From the NCBI GenBank assembly GCA_028726605.1, contig JAQYPV010000023.1:85259-149258 (forward strand): a stretch of 64,000 bases of DNA, written 5' to 3'. Positions 53,168 to 61,718 of this stretch are shown here, one piece after another. A model generated the notes under the pieces. The model was not told the DNA's origin, did not search any database, and saw only the letters and a program-made list of their open reading frames with translations. This DNA comes from Peptoniphilaceae bacterium. Lineage in GTDB: Bacteria; Bacillota; Clostridia; Tissierellales; Peptoniphilaceae. The position numbers were made by a program, and so were the translations under genes. The first letter of the stretch is position 1. Each line of letters begins with the position of its first letter.

Positions 53168-53992
53168 TCATTCCTCAACGAAAACGCAGTCTCTTAAGTG
53201 CGCCTCAATGACAAATTCCACGTAGCGGTAATTCAGACTGTAGTTGGACGACTCAAATGTGACGACGAGGCGCTCACCGAGACGAACGCCATTCATTTCA
53301 TACTTCTCGATTTTGGCGATCGTCTTTTTACAGTAATCAGGATCGTCCATGAGTCCGAAATGTTCCCAATAGACCTCAACGTCATGATCAACATCGTACA
53401 TCGTAAAATCCGGATAATAGATGGTCTCCTCATCGAGAAAAAGGGGACGCTCATATTTATAAGGAATGTGATGGCGATGCAGGCCATCGGCAATGATCTT
53501 CTCAGACTTCGACCGCACGCGTTCACCGCGAGCTGTCTCGATGACGAGCGCACGCGGCGCAAATTTCTGAATGGAATTCGGCTCGTTCACCCACGCCTCC
53601 TGCCGCATCTTGCGCGTGGGCTCAATCGGCTGCACGAGCTCTTTTCGCGCCGGCGACAGTTGCGTAAAGCAGCATTCGACCTCATCCATTTCCAAATCTT
53701 TTTTCAACGCTTCCAAGCGCTTCAATCGACGCGGGACAATTCGATTGAGGTTTTTCAAATACTGCTTTTCCGCAAGGCGACGAACAAACGCCGTCTCAGC
53801 CGGTGGAATATACTTGCGCGTCCATTTTTGGGACGCCTTATCGTACCGCACCCAGTAGTAGTTCGCCCTCGACCTCGAACACGAAATCTCCAAGCGCCCT
53901 TCCACGAGCGGCGCCGGCCGACCCTCCAGCGCCTTCAACACGCGCTGCATCCTCTCGCATTCACTATCCAAAAAGGAACCGATTTTATTCAT
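53168..53992 (-). CDS. PD-(D/E)XK nuclease-like protein of unknown role
   Basis: 274 residues from ATG at 53992 after GGAGGAAGGAGG. The N-terminal two thirds are basic and helical (RYDKASQKWTRKYIP, RRLKRLEALKKD). Near 175-235 is a restriction-endonuclease-like core: RSKSEKIIADGL (first Glu), YYPDFTMYD (Asp), VEVYWEHFGLMDDPDYC (Glu). The usual Lys of E-x-K is not evident; E-H-F-G resembles variants seen in transposon- or phage-linked nucleases. No other restriction or mobile gene is adjacent except the tandem array downstream. Function unknown; a role in DNA or RNA processing is inferred only from the fold. Confidence 0.6.
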   Translation of the reverse strand: MNKIGSFLDSECERMQRVLKALEGRPAPLVEGRLEISCSRSRANYYWVRYDKASQKWTRKYIPPAETAFVRRLAEKQYLKNLNRIVPRRLKRLEALKKDLEMDEVECCFTQLSPARKELVQPIEPTRKMRQEAWVNEPNSIQKFAPRALVIETARGERVRSKSEKIIADGLHRHHIPYKYERPLFLDEETIYYPDFTMYDVDHDVEVYWEHFGLMDDPDYCKKTIAKIEKYEMNGVRLGERLVVTFESSNYSLNYRYVEFVIEAHLRDCVFVEE

Positions 53993-54187
53993 TCCTCCTC
54001 CTTCCTCCAAAGTGTCTCCACTTAAGCATAGCAAGGAAGATTCCTGCCGGCGTCCCATTTTTGTTTCCATTTGCCCTGCGGGCGTTTCTCGCCTCCCGTC
54101 GTCGCGATGCTGTTGCCCGAACCGCCCGGCGAGACGCTTGTGACATCAGCCACCATCGTCGTCATCGCCCAAGCGCCGGAGCTCTCC

Positions 54188-55018
54188 TCAGTCCGCCGGC
54201 ACGACGAGGTCCCCGGCATCGCCACCATCACCGCCATCTGCACCATCGCCCGGATCCGGCACGACGACGAGATTCGGAACCTCCGGATCGTCCTCCTCCG
54301 GGTCATCCGGCACGACGACATCGCCCCCGCCCTCGGACGGCGGATCCGCCGGAACGTAGATATCGTCCGGGTCCGTCTCCACCGGTCGTGACGGCGCCTC
54401 CGTCGCCGGCTTCGTCGTCTCCACCTTCGGCGCTTCCGTCGTCGAGGCGCCCGTCGAACCCGAAGAACTCGACGAACTGTTCGGCTTCTTCGTCGAACCC
54501 GTGGACGACTGCGTGCGCTTCGAATCGCCATCCTTCTCTAACTCATTGCGATGAGACAAAATCTGATCCACAACATCGCGATTTGTGCTCGTGCTCGTCG
54601 GCGCCTCTTTCTGCTCCGCATTCGCGCTCGCCGGATCACTGTAGCCGATGATCTCCCCCGCGCTGCCCTTCGCGGTCGCATTCTTCGCCACCTTCACGAT
54701 GGCGTCCACCGGCGCCTTCACCGTCTCGCGCTTGATCTCCTTGCGCGACGTCTCCAACCCATTGGCATCCTTCGTGATCTCGTACGTCACCTTGATCTGA
54801 CCGCGCTCGCCCTGCTGCACAATCTTGTGCTCGCCATCCTTGAGCGTGGCATCCACTTCCGTACGAATGGCAAACGGCTCCTCCACCAACTCCTCGACCG
54901 TTTCCACGCCGAGCTTGACATCCGACACTTCCACCAACTGCGGTTCATCCTTGCCACAGCCGCTCAACACGAGGACGCCGGCCAACCCCAGCGCCACGAT
55001 CGACTGACGAATTTTCAT
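54188..55018 (-). CDS. Lipoprotein with G5 domain
   Basis: 276 residues from ATG at 55018 after GGGGAGG. A lipoprotein signal with lipobox VLSGC (Cys about 20) is followed by a G5 domain (about 45-115: FAIRTEVDATLKDGEHKIVQQGERGQIKVTYE region and KAPVDAIVKV). The second half is a Ser/Thr/Pro/Asp/Gly-rich extension (about 150-276), typical of wall-spanning regions. G5 domains are found in surface proteins that bind N-acetylglucosamine or zinc-linked partners. Mature protein outside the membrane, anchored by lipid. A minus-strand TATAAT (55074-55069) is a possible -10. It is divergent from the methyltransferase gene. Confidence 0.82.
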   Translation of the reverse strand: MKIRQSIVALGLAGVLVLSGCGKDEPQLVEVSDVKLGVETVEELVEEPFAIRTEVDATLKDGEHKIVQQGERGQIKVTYEITKDANGLETSRKEIKRETVKAPVDAIVKVAKNATAKGSAGEIIGYSDPASANAEQKEAPTSTSTNRDVVDQILSHRNELEKDGDSKRTQSSTGSTKKPNSSSSSSGSTGASTTEAPKVETTKPATEAPSRPVETDPDDIYVPADPPSEGGGDVVVPDDPEEDDPEVPNLVVVPDPGDGADGGDGGDAGDLVVPAD

Positions 55019-55097
55019 CAACACCTCCCCCACATCGGGATTCTGTTTTATTCTCAAGATTATGTTTTATTATAACAGATAGAGAAAGGAGCACGAC

Positions 55098-56546
55098 ATG
55101 ACCAAAAAGAGACATCCGATGGTGGACGTGCGCATTGAACAATTACACTACCCCGATCGCGCGACGGGTCACGTTCTCGCGCCGCTGGCCGCCGACCCCG
55201 TCGGCGAAATGCTGGAAATTGAGCCCAATCACGACCATCGGGCACCCCTCGCCGCGATGCAGATGAAGGGCGGACTCCCCGGCCAAGTTTGGCGCGCGCG
55301 CGTCAAGCGCTCCCACGGCGGCGCCAAAGTCGTCGAACCACAGGAACTCATCCGCCGCGCTCCCATCGAACGCGATCCCGCCTGCCCCCACGCGTCGGTC
55401 TGCGGCGGCTGCAATTACCAGACGCTGGCCTACGAGACCGAACTGCTCCTCAAAGCACAGCAGATGCGTGCGCTCTATGCCGAATTCCCCGCCTTGCGCG
55501 ACGTCGAGATTCGTCGCAGTCCCGCCACGGAACACTATCGCAACAAAATGGAATACACCTTCGGCGACGAGACGCCCGGCGGCCCCTTGACGCTGGGACT
55601 CCATCAGCCACGTCATTTCTACAATATTATACCGACGCCGCACTGCCGCATCGTCCCGGAGGACTTCAATCGCCTGCGCGACGCTGTCGAGACCTATTGC
55701 CACCGCAAAGGCTGGGCGGCCTACCATCGCACGCGAAAAACCGGATTCCTGCGCCACCTCGTCCTCCGCGTCGCCCTCACCACCGGCGCGCTCATGGTCA
55801 ACCTCGTCACCACGTCGGCCCACACCTTTACGCCCGACGAACGGCGAGAATTCTGCGAAAGGCTCACGGCGCTGCCGCTGGATTTGCCCTTGGTGAGCAT
55901 TTTTCACACCACGAACGATGCCGATGCCGATGCCGTCATCCCGGAAAAACTGGACCTCTGGTACGGTCGCAACGAAATGGACGAAACGCTCTTCGACCTC
56001 ACCTTTCACGTCGGACCCTTCTCGTTCTTTCAGCCCAACGTGTACGGCGCGCAGAATCTCTACGCCAAAGCCATCGCCCTGGCCGGTGACATGAGCGGCC
56101 AAACCGTCTACGACCTCTACTGCGGCACCGGAACCCTGGCGCAGATCATCGCCCGTCACGCCCAGCGCGTCATCGGCGTGGAAATCGTCGAAGAAGCCGT
56201 CGAAAAAGCCCGACAAGCCGCCTTCGAAAACCACCTTCCCAACGTCAAGTTCATCGCCGCCGACGTGCTCGACGAACTTCAGCGCCTCGCCGACGCCGGC
56301 GAGCGGCCCGACGTCGTCTTCCTTGATCCGCCGCGCCAAGGCGTTCACCCCAAAGCCATCGCCCAGCTCATCGCCGCCGCACCCCGAAAGATCGTCTACA
56401 TCTCCTGCAATCCCACGACACAAGTGCAGGACCTCACCCTCTTCCGCGCCGGCGGCTACGCCGTCCAAGCCGGCATGGCATTCGACCAGTTCCCGCGGAC
56501 GAAGCATGTGGAGACGGTGGTTCTTCTGTCACGTGAAAACAAATAA
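55098..56546 (+). CDS. 23S rRNA (uracil-C5)-methyltransferase, RlmD/TrmA family
   Basis: 482 residues; AAAGGAG before the ATG. The region CPHASVCGGCNYQ (about 95-108) is the cysteine-rich iron-sulfur motif of the family. The SAM-binding methyltransferase domain has DLYCGTGTLAQI (about 338) and VFLDPPRQGVHP (about 410), and the catalytic Cys is in VYISCNPTTQ (about 436). It methylates uridine C5 in rRNA or tRNA. The exact position (U1939, U747 or tRNA U54) is not decided. It is the last gene before the composition change at about 56.55 kb. Confidence 0.9.
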   Translation: MTKKRHPMVDVRIEQLHYPDRATGHVLAPLAADPVGEMLEIEPNHDHRAPLAAMQMKGGLPGQVWRARVKRSHGGAKVVEPQELIRRAPIERDPACPHASVCGGCNYQTLAYETELLLKAQQMRALYAEFPALRDVEIRRSPATEHYRNKMEYTFGDETPGGPLTLGLHQPRHFYNIIPTPHCRIVPEDFNRLRDAVETYCHRKGWAAYHRTRKTGFLRHLVLRVALTTGALMVNLVTTSAHTFTPDERREFCERLTALPLDLPLVSIFHTTNDADADAVIPEKLDLWYGRNEMDETLFDLTFHVGPFSFFQPNVYGAQNLYAKAIALAGDMSGQTVYDLYCGTGTLAQIIARHAQRVIGVEIVEEAVEKARQAAFENHLPNVKFIAADVLDELQRLADAGERPDVVFLDPPRQGVHPKAIAQLIAAAPRKIVYISCNPTTQVQDLTLFRAGGYAVQAGMAFDQFPRTKHVETVVLLSRENK

Positions 56547-56645
56547 GGAGGCAGGGAAAGCCTGAAATTAAGGAATTCCTGAAAATTGTACCAAGATATG
56601 ACCGACTCAAGAATCCTTAATCCATAGAATTGACAATAGTTCTAA

Positions 56646-57272
56646 CTACTGGAGATTATCAAGGAGCGGCTGAACAACTACTTTTTGCATGGTGGGAAAC
56701 ATGGATATTATCACCGGGAATTTAAAACCGAGTACGGTGTGCTTCACTTGCGCATCTGCAGAGATCGATTTGGCGAATTTCAACAGCAAACCCTACCCTA
56801 TCGCAAACGCTCTTCAGATGATCTGGAAACAACCATCATCAAGCTCTACAGTCGAGGAATCACAACCAGAGATGTCTCTGAGATCGTCGAACAGATGTAC
56901 GGTCATTATTACTCAGCGTCTATCGTCTCCCAATTAAGTAAGATCGTTAACGAAGATGTAAAGTTTTTCCATGAGCGGCAAGTAAAGGCAAATTATGTGG
57001 CCATTTTTTGCGATGCCACCTATCTTCAAGTTCGACGAGAAAGCGTGGGAAAAGAAGCCCTTCATGTTCTGACCGGCATTGATATAAACGGCTATAAAGA
57101 AGTATTAGATTTTGGACGATTCCCCAATGAGTCAGCAACAGCCTACCGAGAAATGCTACGCTCTCTGCAACATCGAGGACTAAAACAGGTTCTGCTTTTT
57201 GTGAGCGATGGTCTTGTTGGCCTGCCGGAAGCCGTCACTGATATTTTTCCAAGAGCCAAGCACCAAAGCTGA
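56646..57272 (+). pseudogene. IS256-family transposase remnant (N- and C-terminal parts missing)
   Basis: About 208 codons open from 56646, after an in-frame stop. The retained middle has the family sequence GYYHREFKTEYGVLHLRICRDR, GITTRDVSEIVEQMY, and the catalytic-type AIFCDATYLQVR (first Asp) and LLFVSDGLVGLPEA (second Asp). The normal C-terminal part, with the catalytic Glu and about 170 residues, is absent, and the N-terminal region is incomplete. The protein cannot be an active transposase. Confidence 0.85.
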
Positions 57273-57533
57273 ATCGCGAAGACATCGTGGGTATGCGGCT
57301 GTCCACTATGAACTGGAGGAACGATTTGATGCATAGAAGAAACTTACTCTTCCTTTGCCGAACCGGATAGGATACGTGTGCGCCTTCACTCGGTCAAGGA
57401 ACGCTCCCTATGGTCGCTTGAACCCTTGACTGATCTCGGCACACACCTGATGACCGGTTAACGGCAAAGGAAATAGTAAATCTTTGTGGAAAAACAATTC
57501 TGCTCTAAGAGACACAATTTAGTTGACACTACC
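56646..57533 (+). mobile_element. Truncated IS256-family insertion sequence
   Basis: Besides the transposase remnant, the right end is recognisable at about 57510-57533, where ACACAATTTAGTTGACACTACC resembles the terminal inverted repeat of this family. No matching left-end repeat (GGTAGTGTCAACT) occurs upstream of 56646, so the left side is lost. It borders the low-GC block that carries the bacteriocin cassette. Confidence 0.7.
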
Positions 57534-57544
57534 TTTGAAAAGGA

Positions 57545-57573
57545 TTGCACAAAAGGAAACTATTAATTATAAT
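57545..57573 (+). promoter_or_regulatory. Promoter of the lactococcin-972-like gene
   Basis: TTGCAC (57545-57550), 17 bp, TATAAT (57568-57573), 12 bases past the end of the insertion-sequence remnant. Consensus quality is high. Confidence 0.8.
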
Positions 57574-57622
57574 AAACTTGCAAGAAAGTAGGACGCTGAG
57601 GAATTAAGGAGGAAATTATGAA

Positions 57623-57877
57623 TTGGTTGTATTATATTCCTCCAATGCTCTTGCTGCCAATCTCGATGATGGTGTTTGGTCTTATGGAGGCCATCACGAA
57701 ATTGGAAATTGGGGGGCTTTTTCAAATTACTGGCACCCAACCGAAAGACATTGGTCACGAGTTGTCAGGCATAGTGATTCAGAGTCAGATAAAAGATATG
57801 CTGATGCGGATAAGACATCTAAAGCATTCATTCACACAAGTATTGGAGAAGAAGCTAGTTTTTATCGTGGCTTCTAG
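57623..57877 (+). pseudogene. Lactococcin-972-type bacteriocin precursor with damaged signal peptide
   Basis: Frame starting at TTG 57623 gives 84 residues. The mature part, DDGVWSYGG...SNYWHP and ending FYRGF, fits the lactococcin 972 family (GxWxYG start, SNYxH, aromatic-Arg C-end). The ribosome binding site AAGGAGG (57607-57613) serves ATG 57618, which is in a different frame and yields an unrelated 88-residue peptide. In the mature frame only LVVLYSSNALA precedes the NALA-A cleavage point, far too short for an export signal. A non-multiple-of-three deletion inside the signal-peptide codons is the simplest explanation. Initiation at TTG could still allow some product. Confidence 0.72.
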
Positions 57878-57888
57878 TATTTGATAGG

Positions 57889-57922
57889 AATGGGGCTGTC
57901 TTTAACAGCCCCATTCTGTTTT
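57889..57922 (+). terminator. Intercistronic terminator after the bacteriocin gene
   Basis: AATGGGGCTG ... CAGCCCCATT followed by CTGTTTT, a ten-pair stem. Its position would keep bacteriocin mRNA in excess over the transporter/immunity genes. Confidence 0.82.
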
Positions 57923-57951
57923 CATAATATTGGCTCCCAAAGGAGGTTTTG

Positions 57952-59955
57952 ATGAAGAGATGGTTTACTAGTTTGACATCAATCATTTTTGTCCTATTTT
58001 TTTGTTTCATCCTCCAGGAAAAGCCTGATGGCATGCTTTTTACGATGTATCCGAATGTGCTCGTCTTATCGATGCCTCAAGATGTAGATTGGCAGGATGT
58101 AGAAAAGGATTTAGACAAGCTGGGCAAAGAAACCAACAGTCTCATTAGTTTACGTATTGCACAGCCAACGGATGAAGATGGAAAGACATCCCATTTTTCC
58201 TACCTTCTATTCGGTCCAGGGAAGTTGCCCAAGGGTATGACAGAGGCTAGCAGCCAGGATCAGCAGAAAGTGGACCCGGCCAATTCCTACAGCATCTTAC
58301 GTGGATCCCTTTCTCAGGAGAGGCTAGCTGAAGTCCTTCGTTCTCATGGGGCGAAGGTGGATTATTTTCCCGATGATCATTCTTTATTTTCCTTAGTTCT
58401 AGGCTATCTCCCACGGCCATCACTTAGTTTTAGCTTGCTTCTTTTCGGCCTTCTTTTCATTCTTCTCATCACCATGCGCCGGATTCAAGACCTTAGAAAA
58501 TCAGGGATACAAGTCCTTTCGGGCATAGGTCGTTGGCATCTTTTAAAAGCATCCCTGCTGGACGATGTATTCGCTATTTTGCTAGGCTTTTTCGCAGCGG
58601 GTCTTGTTTCGGTTTTCTTTCTTATCCTTACCAGACTTTGGAACGACAAATTTATTCTCTTCCTTATGACTTGTGCCGGAATCTATGCTATAATCCTGCT
58701 TCTTTTATCCCTTCTGATGGAACTCATTTTTTGGCGAGTGCTGAGAAAAAGCCATTTAATTGATCTTATAAAGGGGAAAATGCCTATTAAGTCGGCCCTT
58801 GCGGTCCTATTAATTGGGCAAGGAATCGCTTTTTTGGCAGTTGGCTTTGGAACCCACATGGCCACTGTCGTCTATCCTTTGTATCAAACGATTCAGGAGG
58901 GGACGGAGGCATGGGCCAAGCGATCGGATGCTTTTCATTTTAGTATGAATTTAGGTTCCTTTGATCCTTATCAAAAAGAGTTGCAAAATCAGCGGGATCT
59001 AGCCTGGTACGATTTCACGGTGGACGCTTTTATGGAAGATGACGTTTTCTATTGCGAGCATTTTTTACGAGAGCAGGACCCAATTTTGCCAAGTCTGGAG
59101 GAAAGTCGGAAAATTTTGCTTGTTAGCCCATCCTACTTAAAACGGGAGGAGATCCTTGCCGATCCAAATGAACAAAGAAAGATGGAACACTTGCAGGAAG
59201 GCGAATTTGGCCTAATCCTGCCCAAGAATAGTTCCAGCGAGGAAAAAGCCAAGGCTGAGAAAGCTCTTCAAAGCTATCTCTATGAGACTTTTTGGGGAAA
59301 AGAATCCAAGCGAAGTAAAGAAGATATACAACCTATTCGTTTGCTAAGTGCGAAAGCGGACTCGATTTTTCTTTATAACCATGAGGGGAAGCCACCAAGA
59401 CAATATCTGGAGGATCCCTATATTCTTGTGCTGACGCCTAAAGCTACAGGCAAGTCTATCCCTTCTGCAGAGCAATGGTCTTCTCGAATCGATGCCTATC
59501 TCCTATTTCCCAGTTTTGATAGGATAGAACAGCTTCTTCATAAACATGGATTAAGCAGGTTTGTTTCTCATATTAAAAATACAAAGGATGTATACCTAGA
59601 GCAGGTGGCAGACTATCGTTTTGAGCTGGTTACCTTACTCTTTGGAAGCATCATCGGTACGCTGACAGCAGCTGTCTCCTTCGTGGTCATGAATCGTTTG
59701 TATTTCGAACACTTCCGACGAATGATTTTTATTCGAAGAATTTCAGGCTATTCTTTTTTCAAGAATCATGAAAGCTATTTGAAATTACAAGGAGGGGTGA
59801 TGGCAGGCGGTCTGATCTTACTTTTCGTTTTATCCCGTAAAGTCCTACTGAATCTTCTGGTCTTTCTTGTATTTATGATGATGGAGGGCATCCTTCTTCA
59901 TCGGCAAATGAAGAGAGAAAATCGAAGTGCCGTTACCTTAATGAAAGGAGAATAG
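57952..59955 (+). CDS. Bacteriocin-associated integral membrane protein (lactococcin 972 group, DUF1430-like)
   Basis: 667 residues from ATG at 57952 (AAAGGAGG five bases upstream). Topology: an N-terminal helix (about 8-22), an extracellular domain (about 23-140), several helices between 158 and 305 (LLLFGLLFILLITMRR and on), a second large outside domain (about 315-550) and C-terminal helices (from about 560). This two-domain, seven-helix layout fits the membrane protein found with lactococcin 972-type genes, with roles in export or immunity. Codon use is AT-rich compared with the rest of the window. It is followed directly by the ATPase gene. Confidence 0.8.
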   Translation: MKRWFTSLTSIIFVLFFCFILQEKPDGMLFTMYPNVLVLSMPQDVDWQDVEKDLDKLGKETNSLISLRIAQPTDEDGKTSHFSYLLFGPGKLPKGMTEASSQDQQKVDPANSYSILRGSLSQERLAEVLRSHGAKVDYFPDDHSLFSLVLGYLPRPSLSFSLLLFGLLFILLITMRRIQDLRKSGIQVLSGIGRWHLLKASLLDDVFAILLGFFAAGLVSVFFLILTRLWNDKFILFLMTCAGIYAIILLLLSLLMELIFWRVLRKSHLIDLIKGKMPIKSALAVLLIGQGIAFLAVGFGTHMATVVYPLYQTIQEGTEAWAKRSDAFHFSMNLGSFDPYQKELQNQRDLAWYDFTVDAFMEDDVFYCEHFLREQDPILPSLEESRKILLVSPSYLKREEILADPNEQRKMEHLQEGEFGLILPKNSSSEEKAKAEKALQSYLYETFWGKESKRSKEDIQPIRLLSAKADSIFLYNHEGKPPRQYLEDPYILVLTPKATGKSIPSAEQWSSRIDAYLLFPSFDRIEQLLHKHGLSRFVSHIKNTKDVYLEQVADYRFELVTLLFGSIIGTLTAAVSFVVMNRLYFEHFRRMIFIRRISGYSFFKNHESYLKLQGGVMAGGLILLFVLSRKVLLNLLVFLVFMMMEGILLHRQMKRENRSAVTLMKGE

Positions 59956-59957
59956 AG

Positions 59958-60584
59958 ATGATGGAACTGATTAAAGTCCAAAAAAGCTATGGAGATCATC
60001 AAATTTTCAAAGATTTGTCCTTTTGTTTTGAAGCCGGAAAAATTTATGCTTTGATCGGAAAAAGCGGATCCGGCAAAACAACTCTTCTCAACATGATGGC
60101 CAAGTTGGAAGCTTGGGATGGAGGACAAATCATCTACCGTGGGAAGGCCTTGGAAAGCTATAAGGAGCAGACCTTTTTTGAAAAAGAACTGGGCTACCTC
60201 TTCCAAAATCTTGGCCTTATTGAGAATGCGAGTGTGGCTGAAAACCTGGACTTAGGACTTGTCGGAAAAAAGATGAGTAAGGAGGAAAAGACGCAGGCTT
60301 TCCGAGACGTTCTGGCCAAGGTGAATCTGTCTTATCTTCCTTTGGATCGAAAGATCTATACGTTGTCGGGTGGGGAGGCGCAGCGCATCTCGGTGGGCAA
60401 GTTGATGCTGAAGAAGCCCTTCCTGCTTTTAGCGGATGAACCCACAGCTTCCCTGGATCCCAAAACGGCCGATGAGATCTTAAAACTGGTCTTTCAAATG
60501 CGTGATCCTGAGCGTCTGATTATCATTGCAACCCATAGTCCGGAAATATGGCAACGTTGCGATGAGGTTCTTGCTATTTCCTAG
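59958..60584 (+). CDS. ABC transporter ATPase of the lactococcin 972 cassette
   Basis: 208 residues; AAAGGAGA precedes the ATG at 59958. Walker A GKSGSGKTT (about 34), Q-loop YLFQNLGL (about 81), signature LSGGEAQRI (about 136), Walker B LLLADEPTASLD (about 157) and switch His ATHSPE (about 193). Size and the YLFQN sequence fit the export ATPase of lactococcin 972-type systems. It works with the preceding membrane protein. The gene is complete, unlike the precursor gene. Confidence 0.88.
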   Translation: MMELIKVQKSYGDHQIFKDLSFCFEAGKIYALIGKSGSGKTTLLNMMAKLEAWDGGQIIYRGKALESYKEQTFFEKELGYLFQNLGLIENASVAENLDLGLVGKKMSKEEKTQAFRDVLAKVNLSYLPLDRKIYTLSGGEAQRISVGKLMLKKPFLLLADEPTASLDPKTADEILKLVFQMRDPERLIIIATHSPEIWQRCDEVLAIS

Positions 60585-60900
60585 ATGAGCTTACCCTCAA
60601 ACTTCAGATTTTTGATGTTCTGGTTTCGGATGAATTTTTCGATGGCATCCAAGTTCTTCTGGTGTACTTTCTGACCGGCTTTTTGTTTAAAGATTCGGTC
60701 TTTTTCGTCTTCCAGCCGAGCCTTTCAGGATGATTTCTTTTAGGAAAATTCTATTTCTTGATGAGCCGACCAGTGGATTGGACCACAGAAATATGCAAAT
60801 CGTGGCAAAAAATCTGATCAATGCAAAGCGGCAGGACAAATTGATATTGGTGATATCACATGATATGGAGTTATTAGAAGCGGTTTGAGATACAATATGG
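60585..60900. other. Region of gene fragments
   Basis: No intact gene. On the plus strand an ABC-ATPase C-terminal fragment lies at 60730-60888. On the minus strand, codons from about 60721 down to the stop at 60581 give a 46-residue helical, Lys-rich tail (LDAIEKFIRNQNIKNLKF) that may be the end of a lost gene; I cannot name it. Such scraps mark this block as decaying. Confidence 0.5.
60730..60888 (+). pseudogene. C-terminal fragment of an ABC transporter ATPase
   Basis: 52 codons from ATG 60730. Walker B plus D-loop KILFLDEPTSGLDHRN and switch region LILVISHDMELLEA are exact family patterns, but there is no Walker A or signature. The pattern recalls energy-coupling-factor or ABC-2 ATPases. 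The rest of the gene is absent, so this is a fossil. Confidence 0.75.
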
Positions 60901-61686
60901 ATGGAGATCCTAACGGTCGAATTAAGTACACATTGGCGAATTGGACAGGAATCGCTTATAAAATCTCTCGCACCATGCTTGAGAAAGCCAGAAATATTTC
61001 CTACTTGCAGCAAACGCGAGTCTACCTTCTCTTCGGCGCTTCCAACGAAATGGGCAATCCCAAAGAAAATGGAACTCAAATCGATGGAAAAGGGCGATGA
61101 GTATCATTTGACGGCATTTCGTATGTGTGCGCACAACGGTACCCATGTCGATGCCCCTTTTCATTTTCTTGCGGACGGCAGAACCATTGATGAGATCAAA
61201 ATAGAGTCGTTCGTTGGAATGGCTTATGTGGCAGAGCATCATGGGATCATTACCGCATACGATGCTCGCAAAATCATAGAAAAAGCGAAGAAAGAGAGTC
61301 CCGAAGCCGAAAAAAGAATCCTCCTCAAAGGAGAGGTGGAAGTTTCTTTGGAGGCAGCCAAGGTATTTGCTTCTTTCGATCTTTTGCTTTTGGGAAATGA
61401 AGCGCAGACCGTCGGACCGGAAGACGCGCCCATGGCGGTACATCTAACCCTGTTATCCGCAGGGGTGATCTTGTTGGAGGGGATTCGTTTGGCAGAGGTC
61501 TCCGAAGGAGGCTACTTCTTAAATGCGGCGCCGCTGAATTTGGCAGGAAGCGATGGTTCCCCGTGCAGAGCGTTGCTGATCGATACGAAAGGTGAAATCA
61601 GCCTTTGTCATCGGTCGCTGGCGGATACTCATTCCATGGGATTCTCTTGCTCAGCTGACATCACCAAGAATCCGTATCAAAAATAA
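60901..61686 (+). CDS. Cyclase-family protein (kynurenine formamidase-like), N-terminus uncertain
   Basis: 261 codons from ATG 60901, without a good ribosome binding site. From about residue 60 the protein matches the cyclase/arylformamidase family: MEKGDEYHLTAF, then AHNGTHVDAPFHFLADG with the metal-binding H-x-GTH-x-D, FDLLLLGNEA and late LNLAGSDGSPCRALLID. The first 60 residues (WRIGQESLIKSLAPCLRK...) do not resemble the family, and another frame runs through the same bases. Either the 5' end is damaged or was replaced by recombination with the fossil upstream. Family members hydrolyse N-formylkynurenine or cyclic amides. Confidence 0.65.
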   Translation: MEILTVELSTHWRIGQESLIKSLAPCLRKPEIFPTCSKRESTFSSALPTKWAIPKKMELKSMEKGDEYHLTAFRMCAHNGTHVDAPFHFLADGRTIDEIKIESFVGMAYVAEHHGIITAYDARKIIEKAKKESPEAEKRILLKGEVEVSLEAAKVFASFDLLLLGNEAQTVGPEDAPMAVHLTLLSAGVILLEGIRLAEVSEGGYFLNAAPLNLAGSDGSPCRALLIDTKGEISLCHRSLADTHSMGFSCSADITKNPYQK

Positions 61687-61718
61687 CGTTGTAAAGATTT
61701 TAAAAAAGGAGGCTTCAT

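Noticed and set aside
54022..54531. Arg-rich minus-strand frame at the end of the G5 lipoprotein gene
   Set aside because: It overlaps the lipoprotein in another frame and is almost entirely Arg/Ser, the signature of an out-of-frame reading of Asp/Gly/Pro codons.
57618..57884. 88-residue protein from ATG 57618 as the real gene
   Set aside because: It has the better-spaced start but resembles nothing, whereas the +2 frame gives a clear lactococcin-972-type mature sequence; the ATG frame is best seen as the result of the frameshift.
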